Assembly (NCBI GenBank): GCA_012799265.1
Contig: JAAZLP010000238.1
Span: 1-42,477, forward strand
From: Phyllobacteriaceae bacterium
GTDB taxonomy: Bacteria; Pseudomonadota; Alphaproteobacteria; Rhizobiales; Devosiaceae
Length of the DNA: 42,477 nt
Direction of reading: 5' to 3'
In this document: positions 1 through 8,774 of the stretch, piece after piece
Numbering within the stretch: the first letter of the stretch is position 1
How the letters are laid out: the number at the start of each line of letters is the position of its first letter
Program-made: the position numbers and the translations under genes
The notes under the pieces: model-generated
What the model was told of the DNA's origin: nothing
What the model saw: the letters and a program-made list of their open reading frames with translations, nothing else
Database searches by the model: none

Positions 1-81
1 ACCGAGCCTACCAGCTATCAGGCAGGCGATCTTGAGCCAGCTCAGTCAGCCGCCGCCGCCCAACTGTCCTCACTGTCGTAG
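1..81 (+). CDS. 3' end of an unidentified gene (partial)
   Basis: An open frame enters from the left edge and ends at TAG, 3 bases before the next start. The visible 26 residues are polar and alanine-rich near the end (SAAAAQLSSLS). Nothing in them identifies a family. The close spacing to the next gene suggests one transcript. It could be chance open frame, so confidence is low. Confidence 0.3.
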   Translation, partial: TEPTSYQAGDLEPAQSAAAAQLSSLS

Positions 82-84
82 GAA

Positions 85-747
85 GTGGCGAAGAATACTC
101 AGCAGACTTCTGCCAAAGTAGTGCTAGTCCTTGATGCGAAATTCCGGACACGTTGGCGCCCGCGAGAGCTCGACGGCGTTCTGCGCGATGTTGTCGACGG
201 CAGAGGGTATGGCCAAGCCGGTCGGCGAGTCTTCATCCTGCAGCCGGCGGGTCCGGTGGTCCAGGAACCGACGTCACCTCTGGGATGGGGACGCGATTGC
301 GACTATGGACAGAACCATCCTTCCAACCATAGCGAAGGGGCAGTCCGCATGTCTCCGCACCCGAGGGACTGGCACAATCTGCACCGGTTGGTCGCGATGG
401 AGCTGCAAGCAAGCTTTCCGACACCGCGACACCTCGATGGTGAAAACTGGCAGAGCGACAGCTTTTGCATCAGTTGCGGCCAACGCCACGAAGTAGCCGA
501 CGTCAGGCGTCACCTAACGCAGAGGGGTCGAGACTACTGGGACCTCACCTGTCACGATTGCGGCCTGACGACGCGGCGGACCCATTGCTTTTCCGGATGC
601 GGCACGCCCCTTTTCAAGAATGGGTTGATCCTGACCTATCATAGAACCATTGCAGACCAGCTGACTAACGTCGCCTGCCCATGTTGCGGTGAGTTCTTTG
701 ATCGTGACATCCACCAAGAGGACAACTACCGCGGCAGCTTTGGGTGA
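85..747 (+). CDS. Unknown protein with C-terminal zinc-ribbon-like cysteine pairs
   Basis: I do not recognise this 220-residue protein. Its C-terminal half carries CxxC-type pairs: FCISCG near residue 128, CHDCG near 156, CFSGCG near 169 and CPCCG near 200. That spacing suggests two zinc-ribbon modules, but no enzymatic motif is visible. The N-terminal half is basic and featureless. The start is GTG with only a weak GGA before it; an in-frame GTG at 121 is an alternative. Codon use is less G/C-biased at third positions than that of the neighbours (CGA, AGA, CTA and GTA all appear), which suggests an accessory, perhaps transferred gene. It lies just beyond the 3' end of the initiator tRNA gene. 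Confidence 0.55.
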   Translation: MAKNTQQTSAKVVLVLDAKFRTRWRPRELDGVLRDVVDGRGYGQAGRRVFILQPAGPVVQEPTSPLGWGRDCDYGQNHPSNHSEGAVRMSPHPRDWHNLHRLVAMELQASFPTPRHLDGENWQSDSFCISCGQRHEVADVRRHLTQRGRDYWDLTCHDCGLTTRRTHCFSGCGTPLFKNGLILTYHRTIADQLTNVACPCCGEFFDRDIHQEDNYRGSFG

Positions 748-814
748 CTAACAAAGCCCGCAGAACTTCGGCCCCTCTTGCTTCCACAGTGCTTCCACGG
801 GCGGCGGAAACGCA

Positions 815-838
815 AACGCCGCCCCGGAGGGCGGCGTT
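815..838 (-). terminator. Rho-independent terminator of tRNA-fMet
   Basis: A perfect 10-base stem (AACGCCGCCC with GGGCGGCGTT) closes a 4-base loop. On the minus strand it is followed by a T-rich run (TTTGCGTTT). It lies 27 bases past the 3' end of the tRNA gene and is placed to end that transcript. It may also stop transcription of the plus-strand gene to its left. Confidence 0.7.
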
Positions 839-864
839 CAAGCGTTTGATAACGCGAAGGAATT

Positions 865-941
<77 letters not shown>

Positions 942-1148
942 TCAATCACTGCGCCGGGGCGCGGTGTGAGGGCTATATAGGGGGGTAAATCGCAGACCTC
1001 AACCCCTCTTCGACATCTGGTGACGCTTTTTTGACAGGCTGGGGAAAGATGGGGCGGCAATCATCGCCAAATGCCGCTCAAAGGCTTCCATGGAATGGGG
1101 AGCTGGTCTAGGTTCCGGCGCCTTCCAATCTCATCTCGGAACATCCTT

Positions 1149-2186
1149 ATGCAGATCAAAACCCTTGGCCGTACTGGAATCTCTGTGACCGACATCTGCC
1201 TCGGTACCATGACCTGGGGAAGTCAGAACACGGAAGCCGAGGGACACGATCAGATCGCCATGGCGCGCGATGCCGGGATCACTTTCATGGATACCGCCGA
1301 GCTCTATGCCGTGCCCGGCAGTGCGGAAAGGAGCGGGCGCACAGAAGAAATCATCGGCAACTGGTTTGCTGCACACGGTGATCGTGACAAGTGGGTGTTG
1401 GCGAGCAAGATTGCCGGGGGTGGCAATGCCCATATTCGCGGGGGGGCTCGACCCGATGCAGCCTCAGTGCGTTCGGCGCTGGAAATCAGCCTCAAGCGCC
1501 TCAAGACCGATTATGTCGATCTCTATCAGGTGCATTGGGCAGCCCGCGGCCACTACCATTTCGAGAACTACTGGTCTTACGCCCCGCACAAGCAAAACAC
1601 GGCTGATGTGCTGGCCAATATCACCGAAGTACTGGAAACGCTGGGGGATCTGGTCAAGGAAGGCAAGGTCCGGGCGATCGGGCTTTCCAACGAAACGACC
1701 TGGGGCATTGCCCAGTGGTTACGGATTGCCGACCAGATGGGCCTGCCGCGCGTGGCAACCGTGCAGAACGAATACAACCTCATCCGTCGCATGTTCGATC
1801 ATGATCTGGCTGAGCTCAGCCATCACGAAGATGTCGGATTGCTCGCCTATTCGCCGCTGGCTGGTGGTCTTCTCACCGGCAAATACCAGGACGGCGCGAC
1901 GCCCAAGGGGAGCCGCAAGGACTATCAGAAGGGGTTCTGGCGCCTTAACCCGCATTCAGAAGAAGCTGTCGCACGCTATCACGCGCTGGCAACCAAGCAT
2001 GGTCTCGACCCGATCCAGATGGCCATTGCGTTCTGCCGCAGCCGTCCCTTCATGGCCTCGACCATTATCGGGGCAACCAGCACGGCGCAGCTGCAGCAGG
2101 TGCTGGGGGCAATCGACCTCACGCTCTCGCCCGAAGTACTGGCGGATATTGATGCGATCCACCGCCTGCAGTCGCGCCCGATCTGA
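1149..2186 (+). CDS. tas: Tas-like aldo/keto reductase
   Basis: A 345-residue NADP(H)-dependent aldo/keto reductase of the Tas (E. coli, 346 residues) type. From the chosen start, the catalytic tetrad of the superfamily is visible as Asp48 (FMDTAELY), Tyr53, Lys87 (LASKIAG) and His129 (LYQVHW). The whole TIM-barrel length is present. The frame stays open upstream to 1071, but the family N-terminus (MQIKTLGRTGISVTDICLGT) begins at the ATG at 1149, so the extra 26 codons are not used. The physiological substrate is unknown for this family; the name rests on overall similarity. It stands alone, 208 bases after the tRNA-fMet gene on the opposite strand. Confidence 0.9.
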   Translation: MQIKTLGRTGISVTDICLGTMTWGSQNTEAEGHDQIAMARDAGITFMDTAELYAVPGSAERSGRTEEIIGNWFAAHGDRDKWVLASKIAGGGNAHIRGGARPDAASVRSALEISLKRLKTDYVDLYQVHWAARGHYHFENYWSYAPHKQNTADVLANITEVLETLGDLVKEGKVRAIGLSNETTWGIAQWLRIADQMGLPRVATVQNEYNLIRRMFDHDLAELSHHEDVGLLAYSPLAGGLLTGKYQDGATPKGSRKDYQKGFWRLNPHSEEAVARYHALATKHGLDPIQMAIAFCRSRPFMASTIIGATSTAQLQQVLGAIDLTLSPEVLADIDAIHRLQSRPI

Positions 2187-2270
2187 GCTGTGCATAGCCA
2201 GAGGAGGATTGTGAGCCAACGACGGTGGCATGTTATCTAATCGCCACTGAACCGAGCAGCGGAGACCGAA

Positions 2271-2969
2271 GTGACTACGACCCTGATCACCTCGATATTC
2301 CCGCTGCTCTGCTATTTTGCCTACAACATCATCGTACCGTTGATCGAAAAACGGCGGCCGTCGCTATCAGTGATCATGAACATGCAGCGCCGGCGCTGGG
2401 TGTCGAATGCCACGAGGCGTGAGACGCCCTTCGACGCTATTCTGTCGGGTAATATCATGGGGTCGGTCAGCTTTCTGGCGTCGACCTCAGTGCTGCTGGT
2501 GCTGGCGGTCTTTGCCGTCTTCGGACAATTGTCGGCGCTGATGGAGGCGCTGGACTCGCTCTCGCTCGACCGGACCTATTCTGTGCTGGATGTGCAGATC
2601 CATCTGGCGGTTATGCTGGCCATGTTTGTTCTGGCCTTTTTTGCCTTCACCCTGTCGCTGCGCCAGTTTAACCATTTCTGCATCATGCTCGGGGCGATCG
2701 AGCATGACCGGATCACGACCGACGAAGAGATTGACGCCATTACGCGCATGAATGCTCTTGGCGCCAAGAACTTCAACAGCGGCATCCGCGCCTATTATTT
2801 CTCGGTGGCGACGGTTGCCTGGTTCGTTGCCGAGTGGCTGGGGGTCGCGACATGCCTCATCACCATTTTGGTGCTGGCGCATCGCGAGTTCTTCTCCTCG
2901 GCGCACCGCACCGCTGCCTCCGCCGCCGTGATCGCGGCGCGGGCGCGCAAGGCCAAGACAGAAGGCTGA
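2271..2969 (+). CDS. DUF599 family membrane protein
   Basis: A 232-residue integral membrane protein with about four hydrophobic segments: residues 5-24, around 62-85, around 112-130, and around 176-203. The layout and the motif block after the first segment (RRRWV...R) match the DUF599 family common in Hyphomicrobiales. No function is established for the family. The GTG start is supported by a GGAG about 7 bases upstream. Its TGA stop abuts the TGA of the convergent nadA gene, giving TGATCA with no base between. Confidence 0.8.
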   Translation: MTTTLITSIFPLLCYFAYNIIVPLIEKRRPSLSVIMNMQRRRWVSNATRRETPFDAILSGNIMGSVSFLASTSVLLVLAVFAVFGQLSALMEALDSLSLDRTYSVLDVQIHLAVMLAMFVLAFFAFTLSLRQFNHFCIMLGAIEHDRITTDEEIDAITRMNALGAKNFNSGIRAYYFSVATVAWFVAEWLGVATCLITILVLAHREFFSSAHRTAASAAVIAARARKAKTEG

Positions 2970-4037
2970 TCAGTCCTTCTTGCGACTGAGCTCGATCATG
3001 CGCTCCACCGCGAGGCGTGCGGGCGGGATAATCTCCTCTGGAATGATCACTTCCTCGCTCATGGTGTGAAGCGACCAGAGGACGTTTTCGAGATTGATCC
3101 GCTTCATATGCGGGCAGATGTTACAGCCCCGCAGGAAGTCGACGCCCGTGGTCTCGCTGGCCACATTGTCCGACATCGAGCACTCGGTGACCATGACAAC
3201 GCGCGGCGGCTTGTTGGTCTTGACCCAGTCGATCATGGCGGCAGTGGAGCCGGCGAAATCAACGGCATCGATGACTTCGGGCGGACATTCGGGATGCGCA
3301 ATGATCTTGGCCGTCGGATAGGCGTGGCGCAGCTCGGAAATGTCTTCCGCGGTGAAGGTTTCATGCACCTCGCAGGCGCCGGCCCAGGTGACGATCTTCT
3401 TATGGGTCTTCTTAGCCGTATTCGCCGCCAGATATTGATCGGGGATCATGATGACGGTGTCGCCTTCGACGCGATTGACGATGTCGAGCGCGTTTGAAGA
3501 GGTGCAGCAGACATCCGTCACCGCCTTCACGGCGGCTGACGTGTTCACATAGGTGACCACTGGGGCGCCGGGATATTTGGCGCGCATGGCCAGAACGTCT
3601 TCGGCGGTGATGGATTCGGACAGGGAGCAACCGGCCCGGCTGTCGGGAATGAGAACCGTCTTTTCCGGGTTCAGCAGCTTCGAGGTCTCGGCCATGAAGT
3701 GCACACCGCACTGGACGATGACCGACTGCTTTACCTTGGTGGCTTCAATGGCCAGTTGCAGGCTGTCGCCCACGACGTCGGCGACGCCGTGATAGATCTG
3801 AGGTGTCTGGTAATTATGCGCGAGGATGACGGCGTCGCGTTCCTGCTTGAGCCGATTGATCTGGAAAATCAGCGGGGCATAGAAGGGCCATTCGATCTCG
3901 GGGATCTTGTTACGGACGCGCTCAAACACCTTATCGGTGGCGCGTTCGACGGCCTTAGAGAAGCTAAGATCATAGCTATCGGCAAGAATGGCGCGCGCTT
4001 CGGCGAGCGGGGTGAGGGCGTTAATCTGCTGAACCAA
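2970..4037 (-). CDS. nadA: Quinolinate synthase NadA
   Basis: Condenses iminoaspartate with dihydroxyacetone phosphate to make quinolinate in de novo NAD synthesis. It needs a 4Fe-4S cluster. Of 355 residues, the likely cluster ligands are Cys110 (VQCGVHFMAE), Cys222 (WAGACEVHE) and Cys308 in GCNICPHM. HNYQ near residue 74 and DSLQLA near 91 are typical NadA blocks. The extra DVCCTSSNA segment near 175 belongs to the longer NadA subgroup. The start is TTG, with a strong GGGAGGA before it and no better ATG. The partner nadB lies 13.6 kb away, not in an operon with it, and nadC is absent from the window. Confidence 0.95.
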   Translation of the reverse strand: MVQQINALTPLAEARAILADSYDLSFSKAVERATDKVFERVRNKIPEIEWPFYAPLIFQINRLKQERDAVILAHNYQTPQIYHGVADVVGDSLQLAIEATKVKQSVIVQCGVHFMAETSKLLNPEKTVLIPDSRAGCSLSESITAEDVLAMRAKYPGAPVVTYVNTSAAVKAVTDVCCTSSNALDIVNRVEGDTVIMIPDQYLAANTAKKTHKKIVTWAGACEVHETFTAEDISELRHAYPTAKIIAHPECPPEVIDAVDFAGSTAAMIDWVKTNKPPRVVMVTECSMSDNVASETTGVDFLRGCNICPHMKRINLENVLWSLHTMSEEVIIPEEIIPPARLAVERMIELSRKKD

Positions 4038-4064
4038 GGAATCCTCCCGCTGCGAACGAGGCGG

Positions 4065-4093
4065 AACCTAAGGATTTTTGACTTTGATTTCAA
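4065..4093 (-). promoter_or_regulatory. Possible nadA promoter
   Basis: Reading the minus strand, TTGAAA and TAGGTT are separated by 17 bases, about 28 bases upstream of the nadA TTG start. It fits a sigma-70-type promoter, but alphaproteobacterial -10 boxes are weakly conserved, so this is a suggestion. Confidence 0.3.
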
Positions 4094-4164
4094 TGAATCG
4101 CCTTGCGAGAATTGGCACAGCCGCCTAACCCTGCGTCAGATTGTTCCAGAGATAGGGTCGAACC

Positions 4165-4800
4165 ATGCCGCAGGACGCCAACGCCATCCGCTCCATTCTG
4201 TCGCTCGCTCCTGTGGTGCCGGTGATTGTGCTCGATGATGTCTCCAAGGCGCGGCCGCTGGCCGAGGCGCTGGTTGCCGGTGGCCTGCCTGTTCTGGAAG
4301 TGACCCTGCGCACGCCGAACGCGCTCAAAATTATCGAGGAAATGGGCAAGGTGACCGGCGCCATCGTGGGTTCGGGCACGGTGCGCAACGAAGCCCAGAT
4401 CAAGCAGTCCGTGGATAGTGGCTGTCAGTTCATGGTGTCGCCCGGCGCTGCGCCGCGCCTGCTCGATGCCGCTGAAGACGTGACCATTCCACTGTTGCCG
4501 GGCATTGGCACCCCGACCGAGGCCATGGCGGCCTCGGAACGTGGCTATTCCTTCCTCAAGTTCTTTCCCGCTGAGGCCATGGGCGGCGCACCGGTGCTCA
4601 AGGCTTTTGCCTCGCCGCTTTCGGACATCACCTTCTGCCCGACCGGCGGGATCGATATGGAAAAGGCAAAGACCTACCTCAAGCTTCCCAATGTCATCTG
4701 CGTTGGCGGCAGCTGGATCATGCCCAATGACGCGATCGAAAGCGGCGATTTCGCTCGGATCGAGACGCTTGCGCGTGAAGCCAGCGCGCTCCGGGGATAG
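4165..4800 (+). CDS. eda: 2-dehydro-3-deoxy-6-phosphogluconate aldolase (KDPG aldolase)
   Basis: Splits KDPG into pyruvate and glyceraldehyde 3-phosphate, the last step of the Entner-Doudoroff pathway. The 211-residue protein is standard length. The Schiff-base lysine is Lys132 in FLKFFPAE, and Glu45 in LEVTLRT is the general acid/base; both align with E. coli Eda Lys133 and Glu45. The phosphate-binding CPTGGI motif is present. It is transcribed away from nadA and followed after 2 bases by modA, an unrelated function, so the three genes probably share a transcript only by position. Confidence 0.93.
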   Translation: MPQDANAIRSILSLAPVVPVIVLDDVSKARPLAEALVAGGLPVLEVTLRTPNALKIIEEMGKVTGAIVGSGTVRNEAQIKQSVDSGCQFMVSPGAAPRLLDAAEDVTIPLLPGIGTPTEAMAASERGYSFLKFFPAEAMGGAPVLKAFASPLSDITFCPTGGIDMEKAKTYLKLPNVICVGGSWIMPNDAIESGDFARIETLAREASALRG

Positions 4801-4802
4801 GG

Positions 4803-5534
4803 GTGCGCCCGCTCGGGCCCAGTGTTCTTTCTGGCATGCTCGCAATGAGCCTGCCTGCAATGGCGGAGACGACGCATATCGCCGTCGCCGCCAATTTTAC
4901 CGCCGTGGCTGAAACGCTTGCCGAGCTTTTCGAGGCCGAGACCGGACATGAGGCGGTTCTAAGTTTTGGTTCTACCGGGCAGCTTTATGCCCAGATCACC
5001 CACGCGGCCCCGTTTGATGTTTTCCTGGCAGCGGACCTGTCGCGGCCAGAGCGGGCGATTGCCGACGGGTTTGCCGTTGAGGGCAGCTTATTCGTCTATG
5101 CCGAGGGACGGCTCGCGCTCTACGGGCCGGGGCGCGATCTCGGCGATGGCGTCGCTGCGCTGCGCAGTGATTTTTCCAGGCTTGCCATCGCAGATCCGGG
5201 GGCAGCGCCGTACGGACTGGCCGCAATGGAAACCTTGGCCGCGCTGGACCTGCTGGAAACCGTGACGCCCAGGCTCGTGCAAGGCGAAAACATCGCCCAG
5301 ACACTGCAGTTCGTCGAAAGCGGCAATGCTGAATTGGGGTTCGTTGCCGCGAGCCAGGTGCTCCGCAAGGGTGATCAGTGGCTCGTGCCGGCCACACTGC
5401 ATGGGCCGATTTCCCAAGGGGCTGTGCTGCTTGATGCGGGGGCGGACAACGCCGCGGCAATCGCCTTTCTTGATTTCCTCAGCACTGAAGCGGCGGTCGC
5501 CGTGATCGAGGCTGCGGGCTATTCGGTGCCGTGA
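4803..5534 (+). CDS. modA: Molybdate ABC transporter substrate-binding protein ModA
   Basis: Periplasmic molybdate/tungstate-binding protein of 243 residues. A short signal peptide ends at about PAMA-ETT, followed by the ModA opening IAVAANFTAVAETLAELFE. FSGSTGQL-type (SFGSTGQLYAQI) and FDVFLAAD are ligand-site blocks, and the C-terminal domain contains FVESGNAELGFVAASQV. The GTG start directly follows the eda stop and has GGGGATAGG just upstream inside the end of eda. The stop overlaps the start of modB. Confidence 0.92.
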   Translation: MRPLGPSVLSGMLAMSLPAMAETTHIAVAANFTAVAETLAELFEAETGHEAVLSFGSTGQLYAQITHAAPFDVFLAADLSRPERAIADGFAVEGSLFVYAEGRLALYGPGRDLGDGVAALRSDFSRLAIADPGAAPYGLAAMETLAALDLLETVTPRLVQGENIAQTLQFVESGNAELGFVAASQVLRKGDQWLVPATLHGPISQGAVLLDAGADNAAAIAFLDFLSTEAAVAVIEAAGYSVP

Positions 5535-6214
5535 TGGAGGCTGGCGAACTTCTGTCTCCCGTCATTCTGACAATGGCGCTGGCGGGTTGCGTCACCTTAA
5601 TCCTGCTCATCATTTCGACGCCGATTGCGTGGTGGCTGGCGCATGGTAGAGGGAAGGGGCGGGAGGTCGTCGCTGCGCTGGTGACACTGCCCCTGGTCCT
5701 GCCGCCGACAGTGCTTGGATTTTACCTTCTCCTGGCCTTGGGGCCCTTTGGTCCCGGTGGGGCGCTGGCGGGGCTTTGGGGCGCCCGCACGCTGGCATTT
5801 TCCTTTGCCGGCCTGGTCATCGGCGGCGTGGTCGCCTCGCTCCCTTTCATGGTCCAGCCCCTGCGCAATGCCTTCGCGGCGATTGAGCCGGAGGTGCTTG
5901 AGGTTTCCGATACTCTGGGCGCGTCGCGCTGGCAGCGCTTTCTGCGTATTGCCCTGCCGCTGGCGCGCCCCGGCTATCTTGTGGGCGGGATCATGAGCTT
6001 TGCCCATACAATGGGGGAGTTCGGCGTTGTCCTGATGATCGGCGGCAATATTCCGGGTCAGACCAAAGTGCTTTCCATCGCCATTTACGACTTCGTCGAG
6101 CGGCTGGAATGGGACAAGGCCCATGTGCTGGCGGGCGGCATGGTTGTATTTGCCTTCGTCGTCATTCTGGCAACGCTGATGATCAATCGGGACCCGTCGC
6201 GCCCGCTCCGTTAG
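5531..6214 (+). CDS. modB: Molybdate ABC transporter permease ModB
   Basis: Inner-membrane permease of 227 residues with about five or six hydrophobic segments. The EAA loop that docks the ATPase is seen as EVSDTLGASRWQRFLRIALPLARPG, and LPLVLPPTVLGFYLL is typical of ModB. The start is GTG at 5531 or the immediately following ATG at 5534, overlapping the end of modA. No modC ATPase gene follows: the next gene is lldD, 61 bases downstream with its own regulatory site. The transporter must use an ATPase encoded elsewhere. Confidence 0.92.
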   Translation: MMEAGELLSPVILTMALAGCVTLILLIISTPIAWWLAHGRGKGREVVAALVTLPLVLPPTVLGFYLLLALGPFGPGGALAGLWGARTLAFSFAGLVIGGVVASLPFMVQPLRNAFAAIEPEVLEVSDTLGASRWQRFLRIALPLARPGYLVGGIMSFAHTMGEFGVVLMIGGNIPGQTKVLSIAIYDFVERLEWDKAHVLAGGMVVFAFVVILATLMINRDPSRPLR

Positions 6215-6220
6215 CCTGTA

Positions 6221-6249
6221 TTGACCACTAACATGTTAGTTGCTAGGGC
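6221..6249 (+). promoter_or_regulatory. lldD promoter region with palindromic operator, copy 1
   Basis: The perfect 14-base palindrome ACTAACATGTTAGT lies at 6227-6240, 35 bases before the lldD start. It shares the 12-base core CTAACATGTTAG with two sites in the fucU/gntR/uxaA locus. TTGACC at 6221 and TAGGGC at 6244 flank it 17 bases apart, so it would fill the -35/-10 spacer if these are the promoter boxes. The palindrome is directly visible; the promoter boxes and its role as a GntR operator are inference. Confidence 0.6.
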
Positions 6250-6275
6250 AAGCCTATATACGTTGGGGTACTTGA

Positions 6276-7457
6276 ATGTCTGCCATCGACAAGGTTCTGA
6301 CCGTTGACGAAATGATGCGTCTTGCGCGGCGTCGGGTCCCCAAGATGTTCTTCGAATATGCCGATAGCGGGTCCTATACGGAGGGGACCTATCGGGAAAA
6401 CGAGAGTGACTTTTCCAGGATCAAGCTCAACCAGAAGGTGGCGGTAAACCTGGAGGGGCGCAACCTCAAGGTCTCCATGCTGGGCAAGGAAATCACCATG
6501 CCCATCGCCATCGCCCCAGCGGCGACTGGCGGCATGCAGACCGCAGACGGTGAGATCAAGGCGGCCAAGGCGGCCGAGAAGTTCGGTATTCCCTTCACGC
6601 TCTCCACGATGAGCGTCTGCTCGATCGAGGATGTTGCCGAGAACACGACGGCGCCCTTCTGGTTTCAGCTCTATGTGATGCGCGACCGGGATTTCATCAA
6701 TCGCCTCATCGACCGCGCTAATGCGGCCAAGTGTTCGGCGCTGGTGCTGACCATGGATCTCCAGATCCTCGGGCAGCGGCACAAGGACATCAAGAACGGC
6801 CTCGCGACCCCGCCAAAATTCACACCTTATTCGATCTGGCAGATGATGCAGCATCCGATGTGGTGCGCGCGCATGCTGGGGACGAAACGGCACACATTCC
6901 GTAATATCGTGGGGCATGTAAGCGGTGATCACGATCTGGCGTCGCTTTCGGCCTGGACATCCAGCCAGTTCGATCCAACGCTCAACTGGAGCGACGTGCG
7001 CTGGGTCAAGGAGCGCTTTGGCGGACCGGTGATCGTCAAGGGTGTGCTTGATCCCGACGACGCGCAGGCGGCTATCGACAACGGCGCCGATGCCATTGTC
7101 GTCTCCAACCATGGGGGACGCCAGCTGGATGGCGCGCCGTCCACCATCCGCGTCCTGCCGGAGATTGTCGACCGTGTGGGCCAGAAAACCGAGGTCTATC
7201 TCGATAGCGGCATCCGCTCGGGACAGGATGTCCTCAAGGCGCTGGCCTATGGCGCAAAGTCCACCTTCATCGGTCGGCCCATGCTCTATGGTCTGGGAGC
7301 GGGCGGTGAGGCCGGGGTGACGCGCGTGCTCGAAATCCTGCGCAAGGAACTCGATACGACCATGGCGCTGTGCGGGGAGCGCGACATTCTCAATGTTGGC
7401 CTCCACAATATCTATTCCAACGATATCCCGCCCCGAAACGCGCCCAAGCGGGGCTAG
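6276..7457 (+). CDS. lldD: FMN-dependent L-lactate dehydrogenase
   Basis: A 393-residue member of the FMN-dependent alpha-hydroxy-acid dehydrogenase family, oxidising L-lactate to pyruvate. Visible blocks are the FMN-binding IAIAPAATGG, FWFQLYVM near residue 128, the catalytic SNHGGRQLD near 276-284 and DSGIRSGQDV near 310. The segment between about 185 and 215 is the variable loop that in LldD contacts the membrane. Other 2-hydroxy acids cannot be excluded as substrate. It is preceded by the CTAACATGTTAG palindrome shared with the sugar-acid locus near 20-21 kb, which suggests it handles L-lactate made by that pathway. Its TAG stop overlaps the TAG of the convergent anti-sigma gene (CTAG). 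Confidence 0.92.
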   Translation: MSAIDKVLTVDEMMRLARRRVPKMFFEYADSGSYTEGTYRENESDFSRIKLNQKVAVNLEGRNLKVSMLGKEITMPIAIAPAATGGMQTADGEIKAAKAAEKFGIPFTLSTMSVCSIEDVAENTTAPFWFQLYVMRDRDFINRLIDRANAAKCSALVLTMDLQILGQRHKDIKNGLATPPKFTPYSIWQMMQHPMWCARMLGTKRHTFRNIVGHVSGDHDLASLSAWTSSQFDPTLNWSDVRWVKERFGGPVIVKGVLDPDDAQAAIDNGADAIVVSNHGGRQLDGAPSTIRVLPEIVDRVGQKTEVYLDSGIRSGQDVLKALAYGAKSTFIGRPMLYGLGAGGEAGVTRVLEILRKELDTTMALCGERDILNVGLHNIYSNDIPPRNAPKRG

Positions 7458-8251
7458 AGCTCGCGATAGTTCTCGTGCGGCTCGACCGGATTGAGCTGGG
7501 AAAAGATGACGCTGGCCAGCGCTTCAAGCGCCTCGGGGGGCTGGTCGCTGACAATGGTGCAACTGATGGCTTCGTCTGACCAGTAGAGCGCGGTTTCCGC
7601 GCCCAACCGCACCATCTCGAATTCCGGCCCGTCGATGCCAGTCGCGGGAGTGACGTAAAGCGTCAGTCGCTCGCCGGACGCAGTCTCATACATCAGCTGG
7701 GCAGCGCGGCCGCCGGGCAAGGCCGGCGCGGGGAGCAGGCGCCCGCCGAGGAAGGTGAAGCCTTGGCCCGTGAGATCAGGCATGGCGAGGCGGGTGGAAA
7801 GACGGTCGGAGAGCCAAGTGGACAGGTGCTCGGTATCGTCGCTCGCGACCTCCACCGCATGGCGATTTTCCGCGACATAGACAGTGTGTGCGCTGACAGC
7901 ATCTGCGATGAGGCGATTGTAGAGCGCAGGCGCATCGGTGGGCCGCAATAGCCAACCGGCGGTAATGCCTATACCCAACAGAGCAACGATCATCGCAGCC
8001 TGTGCCATTGCCTGCCAACGACGGCGCTGCACCAAGAGTGCCAGGCGATGAGGATCGAGGCGGGCCGGCACGGGTGCATTGCCGATGGCCGGGTAGAGCG
8101 CGCGCATAGTGTCGGCCTGGCGCCGCATGGTGTCCAGTTCGCCGGCAGTTTCCGGATTGGTGGCAAGATGGGTCTCGACGTCAGCGCGAGCAGCGGGATC
8201 AAGCTGCTCGTCGAGATAGGCCATCAGGATGTCACGATTGATCGCACTCAT
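7454..8251 (-). CDS. Membrane anti-sigma factor
   Basis: A 265-residue protein with a short cytoplasmic N-terminal region (INRDILMAYLDEQLDPAARADVETHL), one transmembrane helix near residues 85-105 and a periplasmic C-terminal domain of about 160 residues. This is the layout of anti-sigma factors that hold an ECF sigma factor at the membrane. The HxxxCxxC zinc motif of the classical ZAS group is absent; the region has no cysteine. Its ATG overlaps the stop of the sigma gene (ATGA), so the pair is translationally coupled. The signal it senses is unknown. Confidence 0.85.
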   Translation of the reverse strand: MSAINRDILMAYLDEQLDPAARADVETHLATNPETAGELDTMRRQADTMRALYPAIGNAPVPARLDPHRLALLVQRRRWQAMAQAAMIVALLGIGITAGWLLRPTDAPALYNRLIADAVSAHTVYVAENRHAVEVASDDTEHLSTWLSDRLSTRLAMPDLTGQGFTFLGGRLLPAPALPGGRAAQLMYETASGERLTLYVTPATGIDGPEFEMVRLGAETALYWSDEAISCTIVSDQPPEALEALASVIFSQLNPVEPHENYREL

Positions 8252-8754
8252 TTGACAGTCCTCAGGCGAGGCTCGTTTGTGGCGCCGGTCAGCTGGCGCA
8301 GGGTGGTGCGCGCGCGACCGAGGCGGCTCATGAGCGTACCCACCGGGATCTGCAGGATGTCGGCGGCTTCCTGATAGGCAAGGCCTTCCAGTGTCACGAG
8401 CAGCAGGGCCTCCTTTTGGTCAAGTGGCAGGGTTTCGATGTGGCGGGCAAGCTCGACCAGCGCCATGTGGCCAGGCTGAGGGGCGGGCGTGCCGAGATCG
8501 GCTATCGTATTCAGGTCTACGCGTTCGCCGCGGCGACGTTCGGCGCGGCGGGCATTGCGATGGAGGTTGGTGAGGATCGTGAAAAGCCAGGGCCGCAGCG
8601 GTCCTCGCGGGCGGAAAAGACTGCGCCGCGAGATGGCTCGCTCAAGACAATCCTGGACCAGATCATCGGCGTGGTCGAGATTGTGGGTGAGCGCGCGGGC
8701 GTAGCGGCGCAAGGCCGGTACGCAGGCTTCCATCTCGTCCAGAAAATCGACCAC
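8248..8754 (-). CDS. ECF-family RNA polymerase sigma factor
   Basis: A 168-residue sigma factor with only regions 2 and 4. Region 2 includes LTHNLDHADDLVQDCLERAI and RPWLFTILTNLHRN; region 4 includes LPLDQKEALLLVTLEGLAYQEAADILQIPVGTLMSRLGRAR, a clear helix-turn-helix. The GTG start has GAGG just upstream. It is the middle gene of a three-gene operon: a YxFxxD-motif secreted protein 20 bases upstream and an overlapping anti-sigma gene downstream. The target promoters cannot be seen from this window. Confidence 0.92.
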   Translation of the reverse strand: MVDFLDEMEACVPALRRYARALTHNLDHADDLVQDCLERAISRRSLFRPRGPLRPWLFTILTNLHRNARRAERRRGERVDLNTIADLGTPAPQPGHMALVELARHIETLPLDQKEALLLVTLEGLAYQEAADILQIPVGTLMSRLGRARTTLRQLTGATNEPRLRTVK

Positions 8755-8774
8755 GCCGTCCTCGCTATGCGGGA

